64,000 bases of DNA, taken from positions 639,585-703,584 of the forward strand of contig NZ_JAUKWQ010000002.1 in assembly GCF_030504645.1 (NCBI RefSeq), given 5' to 3'. The stretch's first letter is position 1, and each line of letters starts with the position of its first letter. The notes beneath the pieces are model-generated. The model did no database searches. It was not told the DNA's origin and worked only from the letters and a program-made list of their open reading frames with translations. The DNA is from Rhizobium oryzicola (lineage in GTDB: Bacteria > Pseudomonadota > Alphaproteobacteria > Rhizobiales > Rhizobiaceae). Shown in pieces: positions 25,083 through 35,224 of the stretch. A program made the position numbers and the translations under genes.

Positions 25083-26864
25083 TCAAGCCGCCGAATTTCC
25101 ATGGGTCAGGCTGGCGATCTTCTTCACATGTGAGACGGCGGCGGTTCCACCTGCGGTCTGGGTGAAGAGCGCGAGCTTTTCGTCGTCATCATCGGCAACC
25201 GGGGTCAGCGCCTTGTCCATATAGGTTTTCGAGGCCGGGTCCTTGGCGATGCGATAGGCCTGGAATGCGAGCTTGCCGATGACGCCGGCGAGCCGCACAT
25301 GCTTCACCACCGTCCCCAGCGCAAAGCGCGGCCAGAAGATCAGCGGATGTTCTGCCTTCAGCCCGGGGCGGCGCTCGCTCGGATGTTTCAGGCGGATCAG
25401 GCCGCTCTGCAACGGATGCACGTTTTCCAGCGGCACGGTCGTTGCGAAGGAGACCAGCACCTTGACGAGGCTGGAGAGCGGGCCGCCGGTCGCAACCGCG
25501 CGGCGCAGCAGGGTCTTCATGTGATCGTTCGAATAATAGAGCGACCAAGCTTCCTGATAGATGCTCTCCCATTCCTCTTTGCTCATCTTCGGATGCGCGG
25601 TGCAGACATGCTCCACGTCGTAGATGTTGAGGTCAGGGTCCATCTCGACGCCCTTGCGCCAAAGGGTCTGGTGATCTTCCGAACCGGGCAGGGGGGTGAG
25701 CACGAAGAACTCGATCACATCGAGCGGCAGTTCTTCCTGGATGATGCGGATGTCGCGGCGGATCGAGTCCGGCGTGTCGGAGGGGAAACCGAGGATATAG
25801 CCCGCCAGCGTCAGGATGCCTTGCGCCTTCCAGGCCAGCAGCATCTTGCGATATTCGGTGATCTTGTTCTGATTCTTCTTGGCGGCGGTCAGGTTGTCGG
25901 GGTTGACGTTCTCAAGCCCGATAAACACGCGCGTCACGCCCGCCCGCTTGGATTTCTCGATGAAGTTTGGGATCTTGTGGCAGAGCGTATCGACCTGGAT
26001 CATCAGGCCGAGTGGGATGCCTTCCTCTTCCTTCAGGTAGATCAGGCGGTCGTAGATCGCTTCCCAGTCCTTGTTGCGGGCAAAGTTGTCATCCGTGATG
26101 AAGAATTTATGGATGCCCTGTGCCCAGTTCATCCGCACCAGCCGTTCCACGTCATCCGCCGAGCGGAAGCGGGACTTGCGGCCCTGCACGTTGATGATGG
26201 TACAGAAGGAGCACTGGTATGGACAGCCGCGCCCCGCATCGAAGCTGGTGCTGAGACCGAGTGTGTGCTGGATCGTATCCTTCGGCAGGAAGGGCACCGG
26301 CGTGCCGATCATGCCCTGCAGGTCGTTCATGAAGTTATAGAGCGGCTTCAATTCGCCGGCCACCACATCGCGCAGCACCATTTCGAAGCGGCCTTCGGCC
26401 TCGCCGGCGAACATGGAAATGCCGAGTTCGCGGCATTCATCGAGGCCAATGGCGGTACCGTCCAGCATGGAGAGGCAACCGGAGACATGGAAACCTCCGA
26501 TCGAGACGGCGATACCAGCTTTGCGGAAGGGGCGGGCGATATCGAGCGCACGCGGATACTGGTTCGACTGGACGCCGACCAGTCCGACCATGCCAAAATT
26601 GCCGTTCTGGCGGAAGCTCTCCACCAGTCCAGGAATGTCGATGCGGGTATTGGTCTCATCGATGACGGTGATGTCGATCGAAACATTCGCCCCGAGAACC
26701 TGCCGTTCTGCGCAATCGCGCGCGATGCCGTAAATGGCGGCCAGCGAGTTGGACGGGATCATGGCGCGCCACCAGCGGATGACGTAACCGTCATCGTCGT
26801 AATGCGACGGCTTTATAAGAACGAGTTGAAAGCGGCGATGAGCATTCTTGGAGGCATAGAGCAA
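25083..26864 (-). CDS. B12-binding-type radical SAM protein
   Basis: A 593-aa protein. Residues about 15-190 form a cobalamin-binding-like alpha/beta domain (VGLVGVQSNQYPRALDIARP, GGFHVSG). The radical SAM core follows with the 4Fe-4S motif CPYQCSFC (cluster Cys at about 219, 223 and 226), then TDDNFARNKDWEAIYDRL, VFIGLENVN and GYILGFPSDTPDS. A C-terminal extension of about 170 residues has no recognised domain. Such proteins perform methylations or rearrangements, for example of hopanoids or other small molecules; the reaction here is unknown. It converges with metH, another cobalamin enzyme. Confidence 0.88.
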   Translation of the reverse strand: MLYASKNAHRRFQLVLIKPSHYDDDGYVIRWWRAMIPSNSLAAIYGIARDCAERQVLGANVSIDITVIDETNTRIDIPGLVESFRQNGNFGMVGLVGVQSNQYPRALDIARPFRKAGIAVSIGGFHVSGCLSMLDGTAIGLDECRELGISMFAGEAEGRFEMVLRDVVAGELKPLYNFMNDLQGMIGTPVPFLPKDTIQHTLGLSTSFDAGRGCPYQCSFCTIINVQGRKSRFRSADDVERLVRMNWAQGIHKFFITDDNFARNKDWEAIYDRLIYLKEEEGIPLGLMIQVDTLCHKIPNFIEKSKRAGVTRVFIGLENVNPDNLTAAKKNQNKITEYRKMLLAWKAQGILTLAGYILGFPSDTPDSIRRDIRIIQEELPLDVIEFFVLTPLPGSEDHQTLWRKGVEMDPDLNIYDVEHVCTAHPKMSKEEWESIYQEAWSLYYSNDHMKTLLRRAVATGGPLSSLVKVLVSFATTVPLENVHPLQSGLIRLKHPSERRPGLKAEHPLIFWPRFALGTVVKHVRLAGVIGKLAFQAYRIAKDPASKTYMDKALTPVADDDDEKLALFTQTAGGTAAVSHVKKIASLTHGNSAA

Positions 26865-27042
26865 ACGAGGTTCTTTCTTGCGCGCACACTCCCGAAACCA
26901 TATCCGGAAGGTCAGTCTGGCGTGGCCCTTCGCGCGTTTCCCCTAACGAAGCGATATCCCTAATCATGGATCTGCCAGGCGGCAGAGGACGGATCATCGA
27001 AAATCACTTTCGACGACTGTCAGCCTATTCTGGCAAATGCAA

Positions 27043-27071
27043 AGAGGCAAGCGGCGGTACCGCTTGCCTCT
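27043..27071 (-). terminator. Terminator of the MHS transporter gene
   Basis: AGAGGCAAGCGG (27043-27054) pairs with CCGCTTGCCTCT (27060-27071). On the minus strand it is followed by TTTGCATTTG. It lies 58 bp past the transporter stop. The rest of the interval 26865-27128 shows no gene. Confidence 0.75.
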
Positions 27072-27128
27072 CATCAAGTCTTCGTCGGTCGTTTGCCGTC
27101 GCCACATACCGGCGACATTGTTCGAATC

Positions 27129-28475
27129 TCAGTGCGCAGTTGCTTGCCGGGACGTCAGTTCCTCAATGCCGACTTCCGCTTCGATCTCATCGCCGCGCGC
27201 CATCAGGTAAAGACCAACTATGAACGTCAGTGCCGCGATGAACAGCAGATACCAGGCATGTGCCATGGAATTGGTGGGCAGCATGGTGGAAATTGCCAGC
27301 GGCGTCAGCCCGCCAAAGATGGCGTAGGAGACGTTGTAGGAGAAGGAAAGCCCGCTGAAGCGCACCGGCGCCGGGAAGGCCCGCACCATCACATAGGGTA
27401 CCGCACCCACCATGCCGACAGCCAAGCCCATCACCGCATAGAGCGCGAAGAGCACCGTCACCGAGACGGAGGCATAGGTATAGAAAGCGAAGGTAGCGAC
27501 CGCAAAGAAGATGCTGGCCGGCACGAAGAAACGGCCGGAACCGACCTTGTCGACAATGGCGCCGGCGGAGGCTGTGCCGATGATCAGGAAGAGCGTGCCG
27601 AAGCTGGTGGCGGCCAGCGACATCTGCGCCGTGTAGCCATAAAGCTTTTGCAGGAAGGTCGCAGTCATCAGCGTCGTCACGACGATGCCGGCGGACAGGA
27701 TCCAGGTCAGCAGCACGGAGATGATCACGCCACGGGTATAGTCGCGAAGCACGGCCTTCAGCGGCAGTTCCTTCACCAGCGCGCGGCTCTGTTTCATCTC
27801 CGCGAAGATCGGCGTTTCCTGCAGCCACTGGCGCAGATAGACGGCGATGAGCCCGAAGATGCCGCCGAGCAAGAAGGGGATGCGCCATGCGAACGCTGCC
27901 ACCTGATCCGGCGTGAAGACTGTGTTGATGATGGTTGCGATGAAGGAACCCAGCAGGATGCCGAGCGTCAGACCGGAACAGAGGAAGCCGCAGGCAAAGC
28001 CGACGCGGCGGAAGGGCACGTGTTCGGCCACAAATGTCCAGGCGCCCGGCACCTCGCCACCGATGGCCGCACCCTGCAGGATGCGCATCACGATGAGCAG
28101 GATGGGCGCTGCAACGCCGATCGTGGCATAGGTCGGCATGGCCGCCATGCCCAGCGTTGATAGCGCCATCAGCAGGATCGAAAAGGCAAAGACACGCTTG
28201 CGGCCGAAGCGGTCGCCGAAATGCGCCATCACGATGCCACCCACGGGGCGCACCAGATAGCCGGCCGCAAAGATACCGAAGGTCTGGATCAGTACCAGCC
28301 AGTCCGGCATGTCGGCCGGGAAGAACAGCTTGCCGATGACGGTGGCGAAGAACACAAAGATGATGAAGTCGTAGAACTCCAGCGCCCCGCCCAGGGCCGA
28401 GAGGCCGAGTGTACGGAAATCTTGGGCGGTGAGACTGCGCGGAGCACCGATGGGGGCAGATGTGGCGGCGGACAT
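27129..28475 (-). CDS. MFS transporter of the metabolite:H+ symporter (MHS) family
   Basis: A 448-aa, 12-helix membrane protein. Diagnostic segments are ALEFYDFIIFVFFATVIGKL in helix 1, RPVGGIVMAHFGDRFGRKR after helix 2, ILQGAAIGGEVPGAWTFVAE, and LQETPIFAEMK in the central loop. These are typical of the MHS group, which includes ProP, CitH, ShiA and KgtP, so it probably takes up an organic acid, betaine or related metabolite with a proton. The specific substrate cannot be told. It is monocistronic, with its own terminator. Confidence 0.9.
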   Translation of the reverse strand: MSAATSAPIGAPRSLTAQDFRTLGLSALGGALEFYDFIIFVFFATVIGKLFFPADMPDWLVLIQTFGIFAAGYLVRPVGGIVMAHFGDRFGRKRVFAFSILLMALSTLGMAAMPTYATIGVAAPILLIVMRILQGAAIGGEVPGAWTFVAEHVPFRRVGFACGFLCSGLTLGILLGSFIATIINTVFTPDQVAAFAWRIPFLLGGIFGLIAVYLRQWLQETPIFAEMKQSRALVKELPLKAVLRDYTRGVIISVLLTWILSAGIVVTTLMTATFLQKLYGYTAQMSLAATSFGTLFLIIGTASAGAIVDKVGSGRFFVPASIFFAVATFAFYTYASVSVTVLFALYAVMGLAVGMVGAVPYVMVRAFPAPVRFSGLSFSYNVSYAIFGGLTPLAISTMLPTNSMAHAWYLLFIAALTFIVGLYLMARGDEIEAEVGIEELTSRQATAH

Positions 28476-28573
28476 GATGCAGACTTTTCTGATGGTTGTA
28501 TCAGAAAGTCGTGCCGCGTCCTTGTCGCGATTTCAAGCGATTTTAACAGTTTTGCAAGGATTGCATTGCTGGT

Positions 28574-29098
28574 CTACCACAGGGCTTTGCTGAGAATGAC
28601 GCTTCGATAGTTGGTGTGAGACCATTGCGTATGTTCGATAAACCGGAAGCCGAGCCGCCCGTACCAGTTCACGAGATGTGTGGCCGGTTCGGCCGTATCG
28701 AGCGCGAGTTCGGCTGCACCGCTGGCTCTGGCCAGCTGTTCTACTTCCCGCATCAGACGGAGCCCTATGCCCTTGGCCTGCAGGGACGGATCGACGGCAA
28801 ATTGCGCCAGTGATGCGACATCCTTCCGGTCATACCAGGGGCAACCCCTCGTTTGGGCGGCATTTCGAAATAGGATCGTGCCGCACAACCGGCTGCCCTG
28901 AAACGCAAGGAGGCAGGTGCCTTGGCCAGCCCTTTCCCGTGTCACATCCACGCTTTGGTCAGTCGCCATGTACTTCAGCCCCATGCGGGCGAGACGTCCA
29001 TAGGCCGCGTGCAGAAGCGTTGTGAGGTCTTCAATGGAATCTGTTGGCTCAATGGGACGAATGACGAGTTCGTCGCGGGCGGTATGAGTAACGTCCAT
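28574..29098 (-). CDS. GNAT family N-acetyltransferase
   Basis: A 174-aa protein with the GNAT acetyl-CoA-binding core: strand LAQFAVDPSLQAKGIGLRLM (motif A, QAKGIG pyrophosphate loop) and the C-terminal LVNWYGRLGFRFIEHTQW (motif B). The N-terminus (ELVIRPIEPTDSIEDL) is standard for the family. The acceptor is unknown. It is divergent from the LysR gene at 29192, which may control it. Confidence 0.85.
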   Translation of the reverse strand: MDVTHTARDELVIRPIEPTDSIEDLTTLLHAAYGRLARMGLKYMATDQSVDVTRERAGQGTCLLAFQGSRLCGTILFRNAAQTRGCPWYDRKDVASLAQFAVDPSLQAKGIGLRLMREVEQLARASGAAELALDTAEPATHLVNWYGRLGFRFIEHTQWSHTNYRSVILSKALW

Positions 29099-29191
29099 TT
29101 TTCAAGCTCCTGATAGGCTTATTGTTTCTGGACGTCTTTCGTCGCTCCCACAATCGAGTTAGTGTGCGGGACTGGTCAGGAAATCTCACAG

Positions 29192-30106
29192 ATGCGGACG
29201 TCACTTCCTCCCCTCAATGCGGTCAAGGCCTTCGAGGCGTCGGGCAGACTCTGTAGTCTCACGCTTGCCGCATCCGAGCTTGGCGTCACGCACGGCGCCC
29301 TCAGCCGCCAGATCAAGATCCTGGAGGATTGGCTGGGTGTTAGGTTGTTCGTGAGGGAAGGCCGAGGCATTAGCCTGACATCGGAGGGGCGGCAATTTCT
29401 GAAAGAGGCGACGAAAGCGCTCGATAAGCTCTCGCGCGCAGGCGAAGCGTTGGCCGGACAAAATGAACGGCGAGTGCTGCGCGTGAGTGCCTCGCAAACC
29501 TTCACCATGCGCTGGCTGATACAACGGCTGCCGTCATTTTCGACTGCCCACCCGGATATCGAAGTCCGCCTGTCTGCCTCCATCCTGCCACCGGATCAAC
29601 TGACGGAGCGATTTGATCTGGCCATCCGCCGTGGCATGATCGGTAGATATGGAGAGAGCGTCCCCTTTTTGCGCGAGACCTGCGTGCCCGTGGCAAGCCC
29701 GGCCTTGCTGGCAAGGCAACCCGTTCATTCGTTCTCGGATTTGCAAGAGCATGTGCTGATCCATGCGCAATCCGTCGCCGATCTTTGGCCGCGATGGCTC
29801 CGGAGCGTCGGCATGCCGGAAATCGAGGGGCGGTCGCAATTGCGCTTCGATCCTCTTTATCACAGCCTGCAGGCCGCACTGGATGGCGTGGGCATCGCGA
29901 TGGGACCGAGCGCCCTGGTGGCGGAGGATGTGAGGCAAGGGCGTCTTGTGCAGCTTTTCGCCGATCATCCGCTGGCCATGGACGACTTTCATGTGCTCAT
30001 TGCGGATCAACCGCAATCGCTGCGGCATGCGCGGACATTCCGGGATTGGTTGCTTTCCGAAGGTGCTGATTCTTTTAGAGCGTCAGCACTTGAAGGGCAG
30101 GAATGA
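29192..30106 (+). CDS. LysR-type regulator, GcvA-like
   Basis: A 304-aa protein. The ATG at 29192 follows AGGAAAT; the longer frame at 29162 would add a non-family leader. The N-terminal HTH (LNAVKAFEASGRLCSLTLAA, then HGALSRQIKILEDWLGVRLF) and the opening LPPLNAVKAFEA are characteristic of the GcvA subgroup. The effector domain follows (TMRWLIQRLPSFSTAHPDIE). GcvA-like regulators often sit divergently from beta-lactamase genes (AmpR-like); here bla is the convergent neighbour, and the divergent neighbour is the GNAT gene. The 3' end overlaps the convergent small secreted-protein gene by 24 bp. Confidence 0.9.
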   Translation: MRTSLPPLNAVKAFEASGRLCSLTLAASELGVTHGALSRQIKILEDWLGVRLFVREGRGISLTSEGRQFLKEATKALDKLSRAGEALAGQNERRVLRVSASQTFTMRWLIQRLPSFSTAHPDIEVRLSASILPPDQLTERFDLAIRRGMIGRYGESVPFLRETCVPVASPALLARQPVHSFSDLQEHVLIHAQSVADLWPRWLRSVGMPEIEGRSQLRFDPLYHSLQAALDGVGIAMGPSALVAEDVRQGRLVQLFADHPLAMDDFHVLIADQPQSLRHARTFRDWLLSEGADSFRASALEGQE

Positions 30107-30403
30107 ACTGGCCGTGCCGCCTTTCATGGCGGCGACGGTGAGCGCATTTGCGAGCTTGAAGTCGACCGGTGTCTGCGGGCAAACTGCAATGGATGCGAGA
30201 CAGCCTGAGGCGATAAACGCCTCGTTGCTTTGGATGAACTCCTGGCTCACCGCCTCAAAGGGGAAGTGGGAGCGGGCCTTCTTCCATGCGTCTTGATAGA
30301 TCTGGCATTTCTTGATTTGCCACGCCGTTGGGCTTTCCTCCGCGATTGCCGGAAAAGGTGAAAGCTGTGTGCAGACGGCAAGTCCGAGGAGCGCATTTCT
30401 CAT
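30083..30403 (-). CDS. Small secreted protein downstream of the beta-lactamase
   Basis: A 106-aa protein with a signal peptide (MRNALLGLAVCTQLSPFPAIA, cut about residue 21). The mature part contains four cysteines (KKCQIYQ, SGCLA, AVCPQ and the C-terminal FKC), consistent with two disulfides in the periplasm. It starts 12 bp after the beta-lactamase stop, so the two genes are probably one transcript. I recognise no family. Confidence 0.75.
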   Translation of the reverse strand: MRNALLGLAVCTQLSPFPAIAEESPTAWQIKKCQIYQDAWKKARSHFPFEAVSQEFIQSNEAFIASGCLASIAVCPQTPVDFKLANALTVAAMKGGTASSFLPFKC

Positions 30404-30415
30404 GTCTGGTGCCGG

Positions 30416-31273
30416 TCATCTCTGGCTCACCGCTTCTGCGATGGCTTGGCCGATCTCTGCAATGGCGCGATTGCGATCATCCATCGAAGCCTTCGTGCCG
30501 GTCATATAGACGGCTGCGACGATCGGTTCGCGCTTGGGCGGCCACATGACGGCAATGACGCCACGTGTGCCGAAGCCGCCCGCCCCCGTTCGGTCTGCGA
30601 TGATCCAGCTGGCTGGAACGCCTGCCCTCAGGAGCGGTCCACCCACCTCATCGGCGATCAGCCAGTCTTTCAGTTGCGCCCGATCAGCCGGTGGCAGGGC
30701 ATTGCCCAAAAGCAGCGTTTTCAGCGTATTCGCCATGGCAGCCGGCGTGGTCGTGTCGCGCTCGTCCCCCGGCTTGCTTTCGTTCAGCTCCGGTTCGTTG
30801 CGATCGAGCCGCGTGGTGGTATCACCAATCTTCCGCAGGAACGCGGTGACCGCCTGTGGGCCGCCTAGCACCTCAAGCACCTTGTTGGCGGCGGTGTTAT
30901 CGCTTGTGCGGAGCGTTTCCTGGCAGAGTTCAGCAGCGGTAATCTTTTGGCCCACGCGCTTCTTGGTGGCGGGCGCATATTCCAGAAGATCCTTCTTCTC
31001 AATCGTCACTTTTGTCGAAAGCGCCTTGTCGCCGGCATCCAGAAGGGCGCCGCAGGCGACAGCCTTGAATGTGCTTGCCATCGGAAAACGTTCGTTTTCC
31101 CGATAGGACCAGGTACGGCCGTCGCGGGTGTCGATGACAGTCAGGCCCACCTGCGCGTTTAGAGACTTCTCCGCCAACTGTGCGGCAGCGACGATCCCGC
31201 TGTCTTCTGCGGCCAAGGCGACCGAGGAGAGAAGCGGAAACACCGCCACCAGCGCCGAAATCATAATTCTCAT
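30416..31273 (-). CDS. bla: Class A beta-lactamase with an RTG motif
   Basis: A 285-aa serine beta-lactamase exported through a Sec signal peptide (MRIMISALVAVFPLLSSVAL-A). Motifs are STFK (catalytic Ser70 and Lys73), SDN (130-132), EPELN (Glu166 and Asn170) and DRTGAGGFGTRG. In the last, the usual Lys234 is Arg, giving RTG as in carbenicillinases of the CARB/RTG group. Cys77 and Cys123 (ACGALL, LCQETL) can form the class A disulfide. The ATG at 31273 is better spaced from GAGGG than the one at 31279. It probably hydrolyses penicillins, including carboxypenicillins; the spectrum is inferred. No AmpR-type regulator is divergently placed. Confidence 0.95.
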   Translation of the reverse strand: MRIMISALVAVFPLLSSVALAAEDSGIVAAAQLAEKSLNAQVGLTVIDTRDGRTWSYRENERFPMASTFKAVACGALLDAGDKALSTKVTIEKKDLLEYAPATKKRVGQKITAAELCQETLRTSDNTAANKVLEVLGGPQAVTAFLRKIGDTTTRLDRNEPELNESKPGDERDTTTPAAMANTLKTLLLGNALPPADRAQLKDWLIADEVGGPLLRAGVPASWIIADRTGAGGFGTRGVIAVMWPPKREPIVAAVYMTGTKASMDDRNRAIAEIGQAIAEAVSQR

Positions 31274-31403
31274 CGCCATATCCCTCGCATGCGATCCGCA
31301 AAACAGGCGAAAGCCTGCCTGAGGGCCAGCTTATGCCGTGGCAATCACGACAAACTCAGGGCGTCGGCGGGGAAAGAATGTGGCTAATCCCACTTATCGC
31401 GGA

Positions 31404-32276
31404 TCAGGTTTTCTCGATGCGAAGTAAGAGCGCCGTAGTGTCATCCGACTGCTTGAAGCGGGGATATTGAAGCGCATTCGGATCGATCTCGCGCTCAAAG
31501 CGGCGCAATTCCGCAATCAGCGATTTGAGGCCTGCCGTTGCCGCGCGGCGGATCAGGCTGCCTGCATCATAGGCGTGGTAAAGGGCGACCAGATCCACCA
31601 GACCATCCGAGCAGATGATGGCGGTTGCGCCGCCGGACATGGCGATCTCCTGCGAGGTCAGGTGGTCTGCTACCTCAGGCACCAGCCCGAAGGACCAGCC
31701 GCGCCCGCCCGGCGTATTCTGGCCTTCGCGGCTCTTGCGCAGATCCGCCAGTGTCGTCGGATCGTTGACGATGGAGCTTGCGCCGCCCATGCCGCCGATG
31801 CGCTCAAGATGTGCCCTTGCGGCCGTCTGTTCGCGTTCGAAGGCATCCGGTCGCGCAGCCAGAAACTCGCTGCGCCCATCATCGTGCAGAAGATAGACGG
31901 CACTGTCGCCAAGCCCCGTGAAGGTGACGCCACCGTCCACGGCATTCAGCGCGGCAAACGCCGCCAGCGGCCAGGCATAGCGCGGCTGTTCGCCAGCGGT
32001 CGCGAAAAACACCTCGCGTGCATCCGTGGAAATCCGGCGCACAAGTTCGCGGATGTCGATACCTGCCTGCCAGTCCCGCGTCAGCCGCTCCATGGCGAAT
32101 TCCGCCATCCAGGCGGCATCCGAGCCATAGCCATCCATGAACTGCTGGTCGCCAAGACCGGTCGCGCCATCCAGCACGAAGGCGGCGTGATTGTTGTAGC
32201 CGGCGCGGTCTTCATTCGCCCGGCCAAACTTGCCGGGATCGCTGACGGCGTCGATGATATTCAAATGGATGGGCAT
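31404..32276 (-). CDS. PP2C-type (PPM) protein phosphatase
   Basis: A 290-aa protein with metal-binding motifs of the PPM family: NEDRAG (about 21-26), LDGATGLGD (35-43), GLGDSAVY, IICSDGLVDL and the terminal SDDTTALLL. All expected metal Asp residues are present, so it should be active. No membrane or regulatory domain is attached. It begins 4 bp after the stop of the Zn-alcohol dehydrogenase gene and is the last gene of the leftward ABC-transporter operon, an unusual place for a phosphatase. It could dephosphorylate a protein or a small molecule such as an imported phospho-compound. Confidence 0.85.
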   Translation of the reverse strand: MPIHLNIIDAVSDPGKFGRANEDRAGYNNHAAFVLDGATGLGDQQFMDGYGSDAAWMAEFAMERLTRDWQAGIDIRELVRRISTDAREVFFATAGEQPRYAWPLAAFAALNAVDGGVTFTGLGDSAVYLLHDDGRSEFLAARPDAFEREQTAARAHLERIGGMGGASSIVNDPTTLADLRKSREGQNTPGGRGWSFGLVPEVADHLTSQEIAMSGGATAIICSDGLVDLVALYHAYDAGSLIRRAATAGLKSLIAELRRFEREIDPNALQYPRFKQSDDTTALLLRIEKT

Positions 32277-32280
32277 GGGA

Positions 32281-33324
<1,044 letters not shown>

Positions 33325-33359
33325 GGCTACTCCTTCATCTGCTGGGCGAAGGAGTAGCC
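33325..33359 (-). promoter_or_regulatory. Hairpin that buries the ribosome binding site of the alcohol dehydrogenase
   Basis: GGCTACTCCTT (33325-33335) and AAGGAGTAGCC (33349-33359) are perfect 11-bp complements around a 13-nt loop, filling most of the gap between the ATPase stop and the dehydrogenase start. On the transcript one arm contains the Shine-Dalgarno sequence and ends at the ATG, so folding would block initiation. No T-run follows, so a terminator is less likely. Confidence 0.6.
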
Positions 33360-33368
33360 TGATTTGGA

Positions 33369-34427
33369 TTAATCCGCCAGAACCATCAGGTCGTCGGCTG
33401 CGACCTTCAGGGTCACGGTTTCGCCGACGGCGGGCGGCGCGCGGCCCGGATCGTTGAACATGTCGAAGGAGAGGACGGGGCCGCCGACATCGAGCTTGGT
33501 GCGGATCACCGAGCCGAGGAAGTGGCTGGAGGCGACCTTGCCGTTGATGGCGATATCGCCACGCGCGCCTTCGGCCAGCGAGCCGCATTCCGGGCGCATT
33601 GCCACGGTGATCTTTTCGCCTTCGCCTTTCGGCAGCGGCTTCTTCAGAGACACCACCTGCTCGCCGAGCTTGACGGTGCTTTCCGATGCGTTGACGACGG
33701 TCGCGTCGATCAGGCTCAGCGTGCCGACGAATGAGGCAACGAAGCGTGTGGCCGGGCGGTTGTAGATCTCGAAGGGCGTGCCGATCTGGTCGGCGCGGCC
33801 GGCATTCATGACGACGATGCGGTCGGAGATCGACAGCGCCTCTTCCTGGTCATGCGTCACGAACACGGTGGTGATGCCGAGCTGCTGCTGGATCTGGCGG
33901 ATTTCCTCGCGCAGCGACACGCGGATCTTGGCGTCGAGGGCCGAGAGCGGCTCATCGAGCAGCAGGACCTGTGGCTTGGGCGCGAGCGCACGGGCGAGCG
34001 CCACGCGCTGCTGCTGGCCGCCGGACATCTGATAGGGATAGCGGTCGGCCAGATGTTCCAGATGGATCAGCTTCAGCATTTCCTGCACGCGGGCGGCAAT
34101 TTCCGCCTTCGGCTTGCCGGCGATCTTCAGGCCGAACGCGACGTTGTCGAACACGTTCATGTTCGGAAACAGCGCATAGGCCTGGAACACCATGCCGATA
34201 TTGCGCTGGTTCGGCTTCAACTCGGTCTGGTCGCGGCCGTTGATGACGATCGAGCCGCCGGTCGGGGTCTCAAAGCCGGCGATCATGCGCAAGACGGTGG
34301 TCTTGCCGCAGCCGGACGGGCCGAGGAAGGAGATGAACTCGCCTTTCTCTATCGCCATGTTGAAGTCATGCACGACCTTGGTGGGACCGAAGGATTTCTG
34401 GAGATGGGTGAGGGTCAGGAAGCTCAT
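33369..34427 (-). CDS. ABC transporter ATPase, polyamine/iron-type (PotA-like)
   Basis: A 352-aa protein. Walker A is GPSGCGKTT (about 36-44), the Q-loop lies in [13 protein letters not shown], the signature is MSGGQQQRV, Walker B is [12 protein letters not shown], and the switch His is in [12 protein letters not shown]-terminal TOBE domain (about 280-350) is typical of the Pot/Afu subfamily. The ATG at 34427 follows GAGGAAAG; the upstream TTG frame is not needed. It energises the two permeases upstream. Confidence 0.95.
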   Translation of the reverse strand: MSFLTLTHLQKSFGPTKVVHDFNMAIEKGEFISFLGPSGCGKTTVLRMIAGFETPTGGSIVINGRDQTELKPNQRNIGMVFQAYALFPNMNVFDNVAFGLKIAGKPKAEIAARVQEMLKLIHLEHLADRYPYQMSGGQQQRVALARALAPKPQVLLLDEPLSALDAKIRVSLREEIRQIQQQLGITTVFVTHDQEEALSISDRIVVMNAGRADQIGTPFEIYNRPATRFVASFVGTLSLIDATVVNASESTVKLGEQVVSLKKPLPKGEGEKITVAMRPECGSLAEGARGDIAINGKVASSHFLGSVIRTKLDVGGPVLSFDMFNDPGRAPPAVGETVTLKVAADDLMVLAD

Positions 34428-34441
34428 GGATCTGTCTTTCC

Positions 34442-35224
34442 TCAAACCGGACGCTGCGCGGATTTCTGGAAGCGGGAAACAAGCTGGATCAGCCCAAGGC
34501 AGCCCCAGGTGATGACGAAGGCGATAACGGCGAGTGCCGCGGGCTCATAGGCGCGGTTGGCGCCGAGAAGCTGCATGTAAGGACCGAAGGCGGGGCGGTT
34601 CAGAAGGGCGGCCATGGTGAATTCGCCGATGACGATGGCAAAGGTCAGGAAGGCGCCCGACAGGACGGCCAGCAGCACATTCGGCAGGATGACCTTGCCG
34701 ATGATGGTGAACCAGCCGGCGCCCATGCTCTGGGCAGCTTCCGTCAACGTGGTGACGTCGATCGTGCGCAGACCGGTATCGACGGCACGGTACATGTAGG
34801 GCAAAGCAAGCGTCGTGTAGCCGAAGACCAGTAGCGCATCGGTGCCGAGCGAGGTGGCCGTCAGCGGCAGCCAGCTCGACGTATTGTAGAGGCGGATATA
34901 GCCGAACACGATGACGATGGCCGGGATGACCAGCGGCAGAAGCGTGATGAATTCGATATAGGGGCGGAGCCAGGGCAGCTTCAGGCGCACCCAGTAGGCG
35001 GTCGGCACCACCAGTACCACGCCGACGATGATGGTCAGCAGCGCCAGCGTCACGGAATAGGTGAAGGTCTGCTGGAAGCGCGGGTCGCCAAGAACCACCG
35101 CATACGCATCGAAAGAATAGACGCCGCGCCGCATCTTCAGCGAGAAATTGGTCATGCCGATCAGCGGAAGGATGAAGTAGAGGAGGCCGACGATCAGAGC
35201 CCCCCAGGCCCAGAAGCGCTTCAT
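34442..35224 (-). CDS. ABC transporter permease (PotC-like)
   Basis: A 260-aa inner-membrane protein with six hydrophobic segments and the EAA coupling loop (TEAAQSMGAGWFTIIGKVILP region). The ATG at 35224 overlaps the stop of the preceding permease (ATGA) and has AAAGGTGG upstream. It forms the transport channel with the permease encoded just upstream. Confidence 0.93.
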   Translation of the reverse strand: MKRFWAWGALIVGLLYFILPLIGMTNFSLKMRRGVYSFDAYAVVLGDPRFQQTFTYSVTLALLTIIVGVVLVVPTAYWVRLKLPWLRPYIEFITLLPLVIPAIVIVFGYIRLYNTSSWLPLTATSLGTDALLVFGYTTLALPYMYRAVDTGLRTIDVTTLTEAAQSMGAGWFTIIGKVILPNVLLAVLSGAFLTFAIVIGEFTMAALLNRPAFGPYMQLLGANRAYEPAALAVIAFVITWGCLGLIQLVSRFQKSAQRPV

